Part shown: piece by piece, positions 17,850 through 25,998 of the stretch
Position numbering within the stretch: position 1 is the stretch's first letter
How the letters are laid out: each line of letters starts with the position of its first letter
Assembly: GCA_038237435.1 (NCBI GenBank)
Contig: JBBRYT010000004.1
Coordinates: forward strand, 124,001 to 188,000
Direction: 5' to 3'
DNA length: 64,000 nucleotides
From: JACCTI01 sp038237435
GTDB lineage: Bacteria > Verrucomicrobiota > Verrucomicrobiia > Chthoniobacterales > UBA10450
Notes under the pieces: generated by a model
What the model was told of the DNA's origin: nothing
What the model saw: the letters and a program-made list of their open reading frames with translations, nothing else
The model's database searches: none
Position numbers and translations under genes: made by a program

Positions 17850-19342
17850 CGATCTGCGCCCTTACCTGAGAATTCTGGGGTTTGCCCTGGGAAAAAATCT
17901 TTGAAGACCTTGGCGCTTAAATAAAGCTTCGACGTGTCCTGATAGGAACGAATGGTCAGTGGCGCCGTGTAGTAAGCATTCTCCAGCTTATCTTCCACGG
18001 CGGCGATCTTGTCTTGCTGCACCAACAGAAAATCGGCATCCATCGGGGTAGGCAGGGCGTCTTTCTCGTAGTAACCGATGCGAGAAAAATCGCCCAGGAG
18101 CCAAGGTAGAGGATAAGCGCTCGTGCGAATGATGTGACCTATCAGCTGATACTTGGTCGGGTCGCGTCGCGCCAGCTTCAGCAGCGGCTTGGTTAGCTTC
18201 CAGATATCGTTATAGGTCTGGACGTAAACATAAGGCTCGGTATCGGTGGTGCAGCGAAAGTAATTGATGCGAATAGAGAGGCCTAACGAGACCAACAGGA
18301 CAAGGCCGGCCAGAATGTGACTAGCGCGGACAAGATTTTTCGGGACCAGGCTAAGGCCTGCGCCGAAGAGGAAAAGTAAAGGCCAGACGACGCTGATCAC
18401 GCACCAAGGCGTCTTGTAATGAACGATGCTGTAGGCAGCAAGAACGCCGACGCCATAAATCGCGAGAAAGCGGATCGTAATGTCTTTGAAGAGCTGGCAA
18501 AAGAGACAGGCGATCAGGCCAACTGCGACAGGTTGTTCGTAACGGCCAATTAAATCACGAAGCCAATAGTACCACGGCTTCTCGTGGCCGTTGCCATTGT
18601 GGCCGGTTTTGAACCAGGCATCGAAGGTCTGGAAAAGACCTTTCACTCCATTCCAGTGCATGAAGGTGCCTGAGTAAAAGAAGACGATGGCAGCTACCGC
18701 CACAATAGTGATGAGGAGGAGATCGTTAAGTTTCCAACTTTGCGGCGCCGGTTGCGCATCTTTCGCTGGTGTCAGTTGATCTGAAACCCAGGCTAGCGGC
18801 AGCGCCGCGACCACGCATCCTATGTGAATGATGTAGGTCTCCTTCGTCAGGATCATTCCCGCGATACCCATCCCAACGCACCACAAGTATCCACGCGTCC
18901 CGAATTTCCAGAGGCCGAGCAGTCCGAGGATAAAGAGCATGGAGAAAAGGACCAGCCAGACTTCGTGGATGGAATAACGCCCGTAAAAAACGAAGCCGGG
19001 CGAAACGGCCATGGCGAGCGCGGCCCAGCGGCAAGTGTTGCAACCAAGCAGCGGCTCGAACTTGAAGCAAAGCCGGATGCAGAAAATGCTTCCGAGAACC
19101 ACCGGCATGCGCAAGGCCCAGACATTGCGGCCGAAGAGCGTCTGCGACAGGAACAGAATATAGAAGTGCAGCGGCCCATGATAATTAGTCGGATCGTACT
19201 TGTAGAAACCGTTCTTGATCATCTGATCGACGAACCAACCGTTGATCCCTTCGTCGAAATGCGCCGGTTTGATGTCGAGGAACAGGATGCGCAACGCCGC
19301 TCCCAGAGCCACGATCAGCCAGGGCGTCCAGCGCCATTCCAT
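17846..19342 (-). CDS. Agl23-like (TIGR03663-type) membrane glycosyltransferase-related protein
   Basis: About 498 residues from the ATG at 19342 (MEWRWTPWLIVALG). Longer in-frame starts at 19408 or 19444 would run into the divergent rfbB start. The conserved opening LFLDIKPAHFDEGINGWFVDQM, with its acidic HFDEG, is followed by YHGPLHFYILFLSQTLFGRN, SPGFVFYGRYSIHEVWLVLF, LTKETYIIH and VHYKTPWCVISVVWP. These are characteristic of the TIGR03663 / flippase-activity-associated Agl23 family of GT-C proteins. It has many membrane helices. It is divergent from rfbB with a ~58-base shared upstream region and translationally coupled to the next GT-C gene. One motif copy lies at 18283-18290. Confidence 0.75.
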   Translation of the reverse strand: MEWRWTPWLIVALGAALRILFLDIKPAHFDEGINGWFVDQMIKNGFYKYDPTNYHGPLHFYILFLSQTLFGRNVWALRMPVVLGSIFCIRLCFKFEPLLGCNTCRWAALAMAVSPGFVFYGRYSIHEVWLVLFSMLFILGLLGLWKFGTRGYLWCVGMGIAGMILTKETYIIHIGCVVAALPLAWVSDQLTPAKDAQPAPQSWKLNDLLLITIVAVAAIVFFYSGTFMHWNGVKGLFQTFDAWFKTGHNGNGHEKPWYYWLRDLIGRYEQPVAVGLIACLFCQLFKDITIRFLAIYGVGVLAAYSIVHYKTPWCVISVVWPLLFLFGAGLSLVPKNLVRASHILAGLVLLVSLGLSIRINYFRCTTDTEPYVYVQTYNDIWKLTKPLLKLARRDPTKYQLIGHIIRTSAYPLPWLLGDFSRIGYYEKDALPTPMDADFLLVQQDKIAAVEDKLENAYYTAPLTIRSYQDTSKLYLSAKVFKDFFPGQTPEFSGKGADR

Positions 19343-19400
19343 TAATGAAGCCGGAGAATCCACTAGCGCAGTCCCGCGGCTGCTGCTAGTAGGCGAGGCG

Positions 19401-20390
19401 ATGCGCATTTTGGTTACGGGTGGCTGTGGCTTCATCGGGAGCAATTTTGTCCGCTATATTCTGCAACATTACAATCCGGCTTCAGTCAGCAACGTGGATG
19501 TGCTCACTTATGCCGGCAATCCCGCTAATCTCGACGGGGTCGCCGAGCAATACGGCGGGCGCTACGAATTTTTCAAGGCAGATATCGCGAATGCCGAAGA
19601 AATGGACGCGATCATGCGGGACCAGACCTTCTACGCCGTGGTCAATTTCGCCGCCGAATCGCACGTCGATCGCAGCATCAGCGATCCGCAAAATTTCATC
19701 CACACCAATGTGGTCGGCACCAGTATTATGCTCGATTGCGCCCGGCGCCATGGCGTGCAGCGTTTCGTGCAAGTATCGACCGACGAAGTCTACGGCTCGT
19801 TAGGCGAAACCGGAAAATTCACAGAACAATCGCCGCTCGATCCCAGCTCGCCTTATTCCGCGAGCAAAGCCGGCGCCGATCTGCTCGCACTCGCCTGTCA
19901 TCGGACCTTCGGACAAGAGGTCGTGGTCACGCGCTGCTCGAATAACTACGGCCCGTATCAATTTCCCGAGAAACTCATTCCATTGATGATCATTAAAGCC
20001 ATGCGCGACGAGCCTCTGCCAGTCTATGGCGATGGCCGAAACGTGCGCGATTGGATCCATGTCGAAGACCATTGCGCCGGGATAGTAGCGGCCCTGTTCG
20101 AAGGTAAGGCCGGACAGATGTATAACTTCGGCGGTAACAGCGAGATGGTGAACATGGATGTAGTTAAGCTGATCCTCGACAAGCTAGATAAGCCACACTC
20201 ACTCATTAGCTTTGTTACTGACCGCCTAGGTCATGACCGACGTTATGCCATCGATTCATCCTTCGCCCAATCGGAACTGAAGTGGAAACCGCTGCGTAAC
20301 TTCAAAGAAGGCTTGGAAGCGACCATCGAGTGGTATCTGGCAAACCGGAGTTGGTGGGAACCACTGCTGCAGAGGGCCGGGCGCTATTGA
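19401..20390 (+). CDS. rfbB: dTDP-glucose 4,6-dehydratase (intact copy)
   Basis: 329 residues. It converts dTDP-glucose to dTDP-4-keto-6-deoxyglucose in dTDP-rhamnose synthesis. The start at 19401 (MRILVTGGCGFIGSNFVRY) is preceded by an AGGCGAGG ribosome-binding site. Features are the GGCGFIGSN nucleotide loop, AAESHVDRS, the catalytic STDEVYGSLG, the Y-S-A-S-K motif (SPYSASKAGAD), TRCSNNYGPYQFPEKLIP, NVRDWIHVEDHC and LGHDRRYAID. It is full length for the family. The first ~690 bases use the GC-rich codon style of the core regions and carry the dispersed motif at 19796-19803. The last ~300 bases use a different style with CTAG-containing codons. The 3' part is present three more times downstream as truncated copies. 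Confidence 0.93.
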   Translation: MRILVTGGCGFIGSNFVRYILQHYNPASVSNVDVLTYAGNPANLDGVAEQYGGRYEFFKADIANAEEMDAIMRDQTFYAVVNFAAESHVDRSISDPQNFIHTNVVGTSIMLDCARRHGVQRFVQVSTDEVYGSLGETGKFTEQSPLDPSSPYSASKAGADLLALACHRTFGQEVVVTRCSNNYGPYQFPEKLIPLMIIKAMRDEPLPVYGDGRNVRDWIHVEDHCAGIVAALFEGKAGQMYNFGGNSEMVNMDVVKLILDKLDKPHSLISFVTDRLGHDRRYAIDSSFAQSELKWKPLRNFKEGLEATIEWYLANRSWWEPLLQRAGRY

Positions 20391-20393
20391 ATT

Positions 20394-20412
20394 GCCTGCA
20401 AAGATTGCAGGC
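20394..20412 (+). other. Perfect 8-bp hairpin just after rfbB
   Basis: GCCTGCAA-AGA-TTGCAGGC lies three bases downstream of the rfbB stop. No T-run follows, so it is not a canonical intrinsic terminator. It could stabilise the 3' end of the rfbB mRNA or mark a recombination junction. Confidence 0.5.
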
Positions 20413-20487
20413 GTGCTTGGCCTCGGGCAGAACCATAAAAGCTATCGCCATTCAATCTTGTTCTGCGAAGTTGATAGGATTCATCGT

Positions 20488-22359
20488 ATGCCAGATTGCT
20501 TTCAGCGCCTAGCGGTTCTCACAATACTCTGTCTCGCTGCGAATACTATCTGCGCAGGGAGCGCGACCTGGAGTCAAAATCCCGTCAACAACGACTGGAA
20601 CACACCGCTTAACTGGATGCCATCTACCGTGCCTAACGGCCCCGCGGACGTGGCGACGTTCGCGAACTCAAATGCAGGCAGTGTTGCGATTTCTAGTCAG
20701 ACCGCAGTAAGCGACATTTTGTTTAGCGTGGGCGCAAGTTCCTTCACCATAGCAGCCAATCCTACGGTTAATCCTGCTAGCACGCTGACGCTCAGTGGTG
20801 ACGGTATCAGGAACAATTCCGGTATCACACAGAACTTTGTCGTGGCGGTCAATAATGAAACGAACGGCTCGGAATCCTTGATCAACTTCACGAATAGTGC
20901 GTCCGCTGGGCTGATTACTAGCTTCGTAGTTAACGGTGGAACGCGAGGTGGCGAAATTTATTTTTACCAGAATGCGACAGCGGATCACGCCGCCTTCATC
21001 CTTAATGGTGGCACGACGAGTAACGGTGGCGGAGGCAGCATGGATTTCTTGAACGATTCAACCGCGGCCAATGCAACTTTCATCTGCAACCCCGGCAGCG
21101 TCAGCGGTGCCATCGGAGGTTTTATTTATTTCGATGACAATTCGACCGCAGCTGATGCATCTTTTACCAACTTCGGCGCAACTGTGACAGGCGGAGGCAA
21201 GGGTTATGTCCAGTTCTTCGGTGGTAATGGAGGTAATGCCATCTTTGTTAATAATGGCGGGACGGCGCCTTTCTCCGCAGGAGGAACTACGCAGTTCAGT
21301 ACTCTTGCGAGCGCTGCTAACGCTACCCTTATTGCGAATCCCGGTTCAAACGGCGGCGGCGGCGGCGGGGTTATTGTTTGGGGAGATGGTGGAACCTGCA
21401 AAGTTAAGATTTATGGCAATGGCTATCTTGATACGGCGAATCAGTCCGCCGGCCCGGTAACAGTCGGATCACTTGAAGGGAGCGGCCAGGTTAATCTCGG
21501 TAATTTCAATCTGGGTATAGGCAGTAATAACCTAAGCACAGCCTTTAGCGGGGTGTTTCACGACGGAACCGGCAATCAACACGGTTCCGTCACCAAGGTC
21601 GGTGGCGGTACACTGACTCTTTCGGGTGCAAATCTTCACAGTGGAGGCACGACCATAAATGGTGGCGGTCTGATGGTAAATAATACGAGCGGTTCAGGGA
21701 CGGGCTCTGGTCCAGTGACGGTGAATAATGTAGCAACTCGCCTCGGTGGCAGCGGGACAATCAGCGGCGGAGTTACCATCAACAACGGTGCCGTTCTTTC
21801 CGGAGGAAGTGCGACGACCGCGAGTAACACTTTGAATCTCGGAGGCAATGCCATACTTAACCCTGGTGCAGTCGTAGAAATAGGACTTGGTCCAAACCAC
21901 ACTCATTCCAGTTTAAGGCGCACCGGAGGAGCCTGGAGCTTTGCTAACGCGCAGGCTTTCTCGATCGTTAACGTCGCTGCCGCGCCTGGGCTATACGACA
22001 ATATCATTACGGGTCTAGCTGGCGACCCGGGGGGGACTGCATCCTGGATTATTACGATGCCAAAGTTCGCTGGCACTTTCAGCTACGATGGCACTGGTAA
22101 TATCGATCTTAATATCACTGCCGTGCCATCGGTGCCCGCTGAAATCTCGAGAAGTGGAAACGACATCGTGATCACCTTCCAAGTTATGCAGGGAAGAACT
22201 TATCATTTGGAACGAAAAACAGCGCTTACCGACCTGAGTTGGCAAAGCATTTCAGGCGTGACCGACCTAACAGCTAGCAGCGATGGATTGGCGCAAATCA
22301 CCGATTCGAATGCGATCGCGCTCGGAAAGGCGTTTTATCAGGTGAATCTCCTTCCGTAG
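20488..22359 (+). CDS. Secreted autotransporter-type beta-strand-repeat protein
   Basis: About 623 residues from the ATG at 20488, which gives a proper signal peptide (MPDCFQRLAVLTILCLAANT). An upstream in-frame TTG at 20392 would precede it with 32 non-signal residues. After ATWSQNPVNNDWNTPLNW comes a Gly/Asn-rich beta-solenoid. It includes a textbook autotransporter-associated repeat, VTKVGGGTLTLSGANLHSGG followed by TTINGGGLMVNN. The C-terminal ~75 residues end GKAFYQVNLLP. They resemble, more distantly, the FYRL-type C-terminal domain of the other secreted proteins here. No beta-barrel is present, so secretion by a barrel is unlikely. It lies between intact rfbB and the first truncated rfbB copy. 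Confidence 0.8.
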   Translation: MPDCFQRLAVLTILCLAANTICAGSATWSQNPVNNDWNTPLNWMPSTVPNGPADVATFANSNAGSVAISSQTAVSDILFSVGASSFTIAANPTVNPASTLTLSGDGIRNNSGITQNFVVAVNNETNGSESLINFTNSASAGLITSFVVNGGTRGGEIYFYQNATADHAAFILNGGTTSNGGGGSMDFLNDSTAANATFICNPGSVSGAIGGFIYFDDNSTAADASFTNFGATVTGGGKGYVQFFGGNGGNAIFVNNGGTAPFSAGGTTQFSTLASAANATLIANPGSNGGGGGGVIVWGDGGTCKVKIYGNGYLDTANQSAGPVTVGSLEGSGQVNLGNFNLGIGSNNLSTAFSGVFHDGTGNQHGSVTKVGGGTLTLSGANLHSGGTTINGGGLMVNNTSGSGTGSGPVTVNNVATRLGGSGTISGGVTINNGAVLSGGSATTASNTLNLGGNAILNPGAVVEIGLGPNHTHSSLRRTGGAWSFANAQAFSIVNVAAAPGLYDNIITGLAGDPGGTASWIITMPKFAGTFSYDGTGNIDLNITAVPSVPAEISRSGNDIVITFQVMQGRTYHLERKTALTDLSWQSISGVTDLTASSDGLAQITDSNAIALGKAFYQVNLLP

Positions 22360-22383
22360 CCTTTGCTGTCGACATCACCTCGG

Positions 22384-22610
22384 GTAGTTAAGCCGATCCG
22401 CGATAAGTCCGAGAAGCCACACTCACTCATTAGCTTTGCGATTCGGCTAGGTCATGATCGCCGGTATGGCTCGACCCTTCTTCTGCGCAGCAGGAATTGA
22501 AATGGAAACCGCTGCACGATTTCAAAGAAGGTCTGGAAGCAACGATTGATTGGTATTTGAGTAACAGTGCCTGGTGGCAGCCACTGCTCCAGCGCACCGG
22601 GCGATACTGA
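22384..22610 (+). pseudogene. Truncated, decayed 3' copy of rfbB (copy 2)
   Basis: About 227 bases that align with the last ~230 bases of rfbB. They start at GTAGTTAAGC, include the conserved AAGCCACACTCACTCATTAG, and end with codons for W-W-Q-P-L-L-Q-R-T-G-R-Y and TGA. Small deletions break the frame in the middle (after the CTAGGTCATGA segment), and there is no 5' part, so it is non-functional. It begins about 25 bases after the stop of the autotransporter-type gene. Confidence 0.85.
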
Positions 22611-22636
22611 AGAGTTTTTTTCGTCGCGATGATCCT

Positions 22637-22666
22637 CGCCCTGGCAGAGAAGCGCGCTCCAGGGCG
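22637..22666 (+). other. 8-bp stem hairpin in spacer before the cupredoxin-LamG gene
   Basis: CGCCCTGG pairs with CCAGGGCG across a 14-base loop. It lies in the 194-base spacer between the decayed rfbB copy and the next surface gene, shortly after a seven-T run at 22615-22621. It may be an RNA structure in the 5' leader; no known riboswitch was recognised. Confidence 0.35.
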
Positions 22667-22804
22667 GTTAGGAATCTTTCTTGCACTGGCAGCGCCTTTG
22701 GGCAGAATTCACCCAGGCCGAGTTCCGCTGGATCCGAGCCGACTAAGGGCAGTTCGCGGGCGACTGTAGCGAGAGGAACTCCGCTTAAACCGGAGGCCTG
22801 AGCG

Positions 22805-24232
22805 ATGAAAAGATTTCGATCAATGGCGCGGACGCGGCGCATTTGCTTGCCAGTAATAATTACTGCGCTCGTTTGTCTTCCCTCATCCAGCTTCGCGGGA
22901 AGGCGCGCATCCTTGGTTGCACAGAAACAGAGTAACACGGCAACGATTGCGATGGTGGATCGTAATGGGCGAGCCGTTCACGAAGCTTCGTTATCCGCGA
23001 CCGGTCAAACTTTCGATGTCACGGTAGGACAGAACGGCAAGCTTATCTTCACGCCGAGCACAGTTAATATCTCGGTAGGCGATACCGTGCGCTGGACCTG
23101 GGCCAGCAGCGGGCACACCGTGACGAGCGGCATCTTTTGTCCAGCCTGTGATCCGCCGGGAGGTCCATGCTTTGCCGATAATAAATTCTGCTCGCCCATC
23201 GATAAAAACTGTAGCTCGGGCATCATTTCCAATACTGGCGCGATCTATTCGCACACCTTTAGCCAGGCTGGCACTTTTGTTTACTTCTGCGCCGTGCACT
23301 GCGACTCAGGAATGAGGGGGGTGGTCAATGTCTGCACGCCGCCGCCTGCAGGCATGGTCAGTTGGTGGCCTGGCAACGGCAATGGAGACGATGTGCAGAA
23401 CGGTAACAATGTAACTCTATTTAATGGCGCCGGCTTTGCCGCCGGCATGGTCGGCCAGGCATTCAATTTCCAAAACCCGCCCAACGCCACCACTGGTCAG
23501 TATGCTGGGATAACTTCTCCGGTTGGTTTACCGCTCGGAAATTCAGCGCGCACCCTCGACCTCTGGTTCAAGACCGCCACTGTGAGTTCTACGGTGCAAG
23601 CTGAGTCTGCACTGGTCGAATACGGTGTGCAAAATACTTTAGATCCAATCGGCGGCCACGCTTTTGGGCTGATACTTAATGCGCCGGGCAAACTCTATTT
23701 TTACGGGCAAGGTCAGGACCTCACCGGCACGACCACGATTCAGCCAAACACCTGGTATCACGCCGCGGTGACCTACGACGGCAGCACCGTTACCCTTTAC
23801 TTGAATGGCCAGAAAGAGAACAGCGCCGCGCGCCTCTTGAATACCTTTCTGGATGAGAATGGTCTAACCATCGGGCTCCGGCCCGGCGTGTCGGTTTGGA
23901 ATGGGCAAATCGACGAAGTAGAAATCTTTCAGCGCGCACTAAGCGCAACGGAAATCCAGAACCTTTACGATGCCGGGAGCGCGGGTAAGTGCCTGCCGCC
24001 GCTCTTAAAGATTCTTTCCCTGACCCGGCTCGCAACTAATCACATCCTCTTGCAATGCCTCGGTGTCCCTAATCAGATTAATAACCTGCAGGTTTCTGCC
24101 GATCTAAGTCCAGGAAGCTTTGCGCCCATCCTCCCACCGCCCGCGGCGGCGGACGCGTCCGGCTATTTCTCCTACGACGACGCCGGAACCGTTGGTTTGG
24201 CGAAGCGATTCTATCGCCTCAGTCCTCCGTGA
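22805..24232 (+). CDS. Secreted cupredoxin-LamG protein
   Basis: 475 residues with an N-terminal signal peptide (LPVIITALVCLPSSSFAG). A cupredoxin-type domain at about residues 68-178 carries FTPSTVNISVGDTVRWTW, SSGHTV (His ligand) and YFCAVHCDSGM (Cys, His and Met ligands), so it should bind a type-1 copper. A LamG/concanavalin-like domain at about residues 185-395 follows (MVSWWPGNGNGDD, NTWYHAAVTYDGSTVTLYLN, GQIDEVEIFQRALS). The ~75-residue C-terminal domain ends KRFYRLSPP and closely resembles those of the repeat protein at 7.0 kb and the Kelch protein at 26 kb. Extracellular; perhaps glycan binding with electron transfer or copper storage. It lies between two truncated rfbB copies. Confidence 0.85.
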   Translation: MKRFRSMARTRRICLPVIITALVCLPSSSFAGRRASLVAQKQSNTATIAMVDRNGRAVHEASLSATGQTFDVTVGQNGKLIFTPSTVNISVGDTVRWTWASSGHTVTSGIFCPACDPPGGPCFADNKFCSPIDKNCSSGIISNTGAIYSHTFSQAGTFVYFCAVHCDSGMRGVVNVCTPPPAGMVSWWPGNGNGDDVQNGNNVTLFNGAGFAAGMVGQAFNFQNPPNATTGQYAGITSPVGLPLGNSARTLDLWFKTATVSSTVQAESALVEYGVQNTLDPIGGHAFGLILNAPGKLYFYGQGQDLTGTTTIQPNTWYHAAVTYDGSTVTLYLNGQKENSAARLLNTFLDENGLTIGLRPGVSVWNGQIDEVEIFQRALSATEIQNLYDAGSAGKCLPPLLKILSLTRLATNHILLQCLGVPNQINNLQVSADLSPGSFAPILPPPAAADASGYFSYDDAGTVGLAKRFYRLSPP

Positions 24233-24261
24233 CGTTCGCGCAGAGCGCCGGCGCAATCCGG

Positions 24262-24593
24262 GACCGCGCTGCGGCGGAACAGTAGCAGCTTTGTTCGAAG
24301 GCGAAGCGGGCCAAGTCTATAATTTCGGCGGTACCAGGGAGATGATAAACATGGATGTAGTGAAGCTCATTCTCGACAAGCTAGGTAAGCCACACTCACT
24401 CATTAGCTTTGTTACCGACCGGCTAGGTCACGATCGGCGTTACCCGATCGATTCTTCCTTTGCGCTCAAGGAACTAAAATGGAAACCGCTGCGCAGTTTC
24501 CGCGAAGGTTTGGAATCGACCATTGATTGGTACTTAAACAATCGCGCTTGGTGGCAGCCACTGCTGGGACGAGCTGGACGGTATCGCGCGTAG
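24262..24593 (+). pseudogene. Truncated 3' copy of rfbB (copy 3)
   Basis: Clear similarity to the last third of rfbB starts at about 24273 (weaker from 24262) and runs to the stop at 24591. It encodes VAALFEGEAGQVYNFGG, INMDVVKLILDKLGKPHSL, LGHDRRYPIDSSF and W-W-Q-P-L-L-G-R-A-G-R-Y with two extra residues. The frame is open over this length but lacks the nucleotide-binding and catalytic parts. It begins about 30-40 bases after the stop of the cupredoxin-LamG gene. Most differences from rfbB are at third codon positions, so it derives from a functional homologue. Confidence 0.85.
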
Positions 24594-24648
24594 AGCGTGC
24601 TACGTCCGAGCGTTCGGCCGGGCGTCGCAATAACCCCGGCGCGAGCCT

Positions 24649-24704
24649 ATGGCGTAGAAGTAAAAGAACCGCAGCGGCTGCGCCTAGAAAGAACAGCGTA
24701 CTAC
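24649..24704 (-). other. Possible remnant of a C-terminal sorting signal (VPDSG/PEP-CTERM-like)
   Basis: Reading the minus strand, this stretch encodes GSTLFFLGAAAAVLLLLRH, then basic residues. It is preceded by SGLNS where VPDSG-CTERM signals of Verrucomicrobiota have V-P-D-S-G. No credible protein precedes it in frame. It could be the tail of a lost exported protein or chance. The rest of 24594-24902 holds nothing else I recognise. Confidence 0.2.
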
Positions 24705-24902
24705 CTGAGTTGAGACCGCTGCAACAGCCGTGATTCGAAAAGCTGGCAGGACGTTCTTATTTCGGGGCCGCGCGATCATCGAAACAGAACAAGATTACAT
24801 CCCAGCCCTCTCGCGTCCCGCCCTTTGTATCCATCGCGTGTTACGTGTTACTTCGGCGCCTTTGAACGCGCCTGATTGATGAGAGTAGGATCGCCTACAT
24901 CC

Positions 24903-25253
24903 TCAGACGAGCTCAATCCGCGCTTTGGCGCGGCACCTGGTCTGTAGTGTAATGAAGCATGCTGTGCCTGGTAGTGCGCTGATGGTGATTTCGTCGTTAG
25001 GCACGCCACCAACTGTGAATGTGGGTGACGCTGAGCCAAACCCAGAGCCTGTGCTTTTCACATTGATACTATAGCCCTTCCAGGCGGTCGGCGCCCCGCC
25101 AGGGATGAAGTAGTTAGTCGAACAGTGGACGATGAAATCGGCGTCAGAAGTGCATTTCAAAGCTGCATGTTTAGTTCCAGGTACGAGCGAAGAAACCAGT
25201 ATTTTAGATAAAGCTTCGCAATATTTGCCGCGCGGGATGTTTGGTGATGACAT
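24903..25253 (-). CDS. Hypothetical protein
   Basis: 116 residues (MSSPNIPRGKYCEALSKI at the start; KSTGSGFGSASPTFTVGG and NDEITISALPGTACFITLQ later) with no recognisable domain, signal peptide or membrane segment. The second half looks beta-rich. It is on the opposite strand to the flanking surface genes. It carries a near-match to the dispersed motif (GCCTAACGAC, encoding P-N-D). With the next minus-strand gene it may be a small co-acquired pair. It could also be a chance open frame. Confidence 0.4.
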   Translation of the reverse strand: MSSPNIPRGKYCEALSKILVSSLVPGTKHAALKCTSDADFIVHCSTNYFIPGGAPTAWKGYSINVKSTGSGFGSASPTFTVGGVPNDEITISALPGTACFITLQTRCRAKARIELV

Positions 25254-25354
25254 AGGTGACGCTGCTCGATTTGGTCAGGTTGTTTAAGTAGGACGGGACT
25301 TCAAAAGTACTGTAATAAGACAATAAGAGCCGTCGCGAAAGACAAAGTGCCTGG

Positions 25355-25693
25355 CTAGGCTCTGCCGTAGACGAAGATATCAATCCCGCCGGGGCCGGTG
25401 GTAAAAACCTCGATTGAGATCTGCACCCCCGGAACAGGATACCAGGCGGAATGACCCTGAAAGGCCGTGAGGACGATCTCGTCGAGAGCTCCGGCACGCG
25501 GGTTCGTTCCGGTATGATCGTGGAGTTCTGGGTTGATCAGATAGAGTGTGACCTGCGGCGTCTGCGGGCGGACGAAGGCGTAGAGACGAATGGAAGCAAA
25601 TTTTTCTACAGGAAAGGTGCCGAGTCGATTGCTTCCCGCGACCAGCGCAGTTCCGCCGCCTGGAGAAGAGAAAATGAGTGAAGTCGTCGCCAT
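25355..25693 (-). CDS. Hypothetical beta-rich protein
   Basis: 112 residues beginning MATTSLIFSSPGGGTALVAG, with FASIRLYAFVRPQTPQVTLYLI, LDEIVLTAFQGHSAWYPVPG and VQISIEVFTTGPGGIDIFVYG. Alternating hydrophobic strands suggest a compact beta-sandwich or jelly roll. No signal peptide. It lies just upstream (same strand) of the 116-residue hypothetical protein, with a 101-base gap. Not recognised as a known family. Composition and strand pattern make it more convincing than a random frame. Confidence 0.5.
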   Translation of the reverse strand: MATTSLIFSSPGGGTALVAGSNRLGTFPVEKFASIRLYAFVRPQTPQVTLYLINPELHDHTGTNPRAGALDEIVLTAFQGHSAWYPVPGVQISIEVFTTGPGGIDIFVYGRA

Positions 25694-25998
25694 GACGTGA
25701 CGCTATCAACAAGCTATCAGCATCTCCAGCTATTTGGCAGATGAACGGGCCGAGTAAGGCTTATCTCGATTGTTCGGGGCGAATGGGGAGCTTTATTTTC
25801 GCGAGGCGAGGTGCCTTCATCCCCTTGAGGCGCGCGACGATTAGATACCCGGTTCGTAACAGATCGGCGCAGACAAGTATTTACACGAGTCACCGATCCT
25901 GAAATAATCGCAACCGGCGCTAAGTTCGTTGGGCGTCTCCAGCTAAGCACCTTGCTTTCTTCGCGTCGTAGTCCGCGCGTAGCGCGAAAGGAGTGCTT
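25694..25998. other. Intergenic spacer before the Kelch-repeat gene
   Basis: About 305 bases with no convincing gene. It contains a strong ribosome-binding site (AAAGGAG near 25987-25993) for the Kelch-repeat gene and the 12-mer GATTAGATACCC at 25839-25850, discussed among rejected items. As the upstream regions of both flanking divergent genes, it probably holds their promoters, but none could be assigned confidently. Confidence 0.5.

Noticed and set aside
18824..19345. 173-codon plus-strand open frame inside the Agl23-like gene
   Set aside because: Highly charged shadow translation; the minus-strand protein carries conserved GT-C motifs.
22522..22938. 138-codon minus-strand open frame across the spacer before the cupredoxin-LamG gene
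   Set aside because: Overlaps both the rfbB fragment and the signal-peptide region of the LamG gene; no start context and no recognisable domain.
24120..24593. 157-codon open frame spanning the end of the LamG gene and rfbB copy 3 as one gene
   Set aside because: Its first ~45 codons are out of frame within the LamG coding sequence; only the rfbB-like part is meaningful, so it was annotated as a pseudogene fragment.
25839..25850. GATTAGATACCC, a 12-mer identical to a universally conserved 16S rRNA segment
   Set aside because: The flanks on both sides do not resemble 16S rRNA, and no other rRNA signature is nearby; taken as coincidence.
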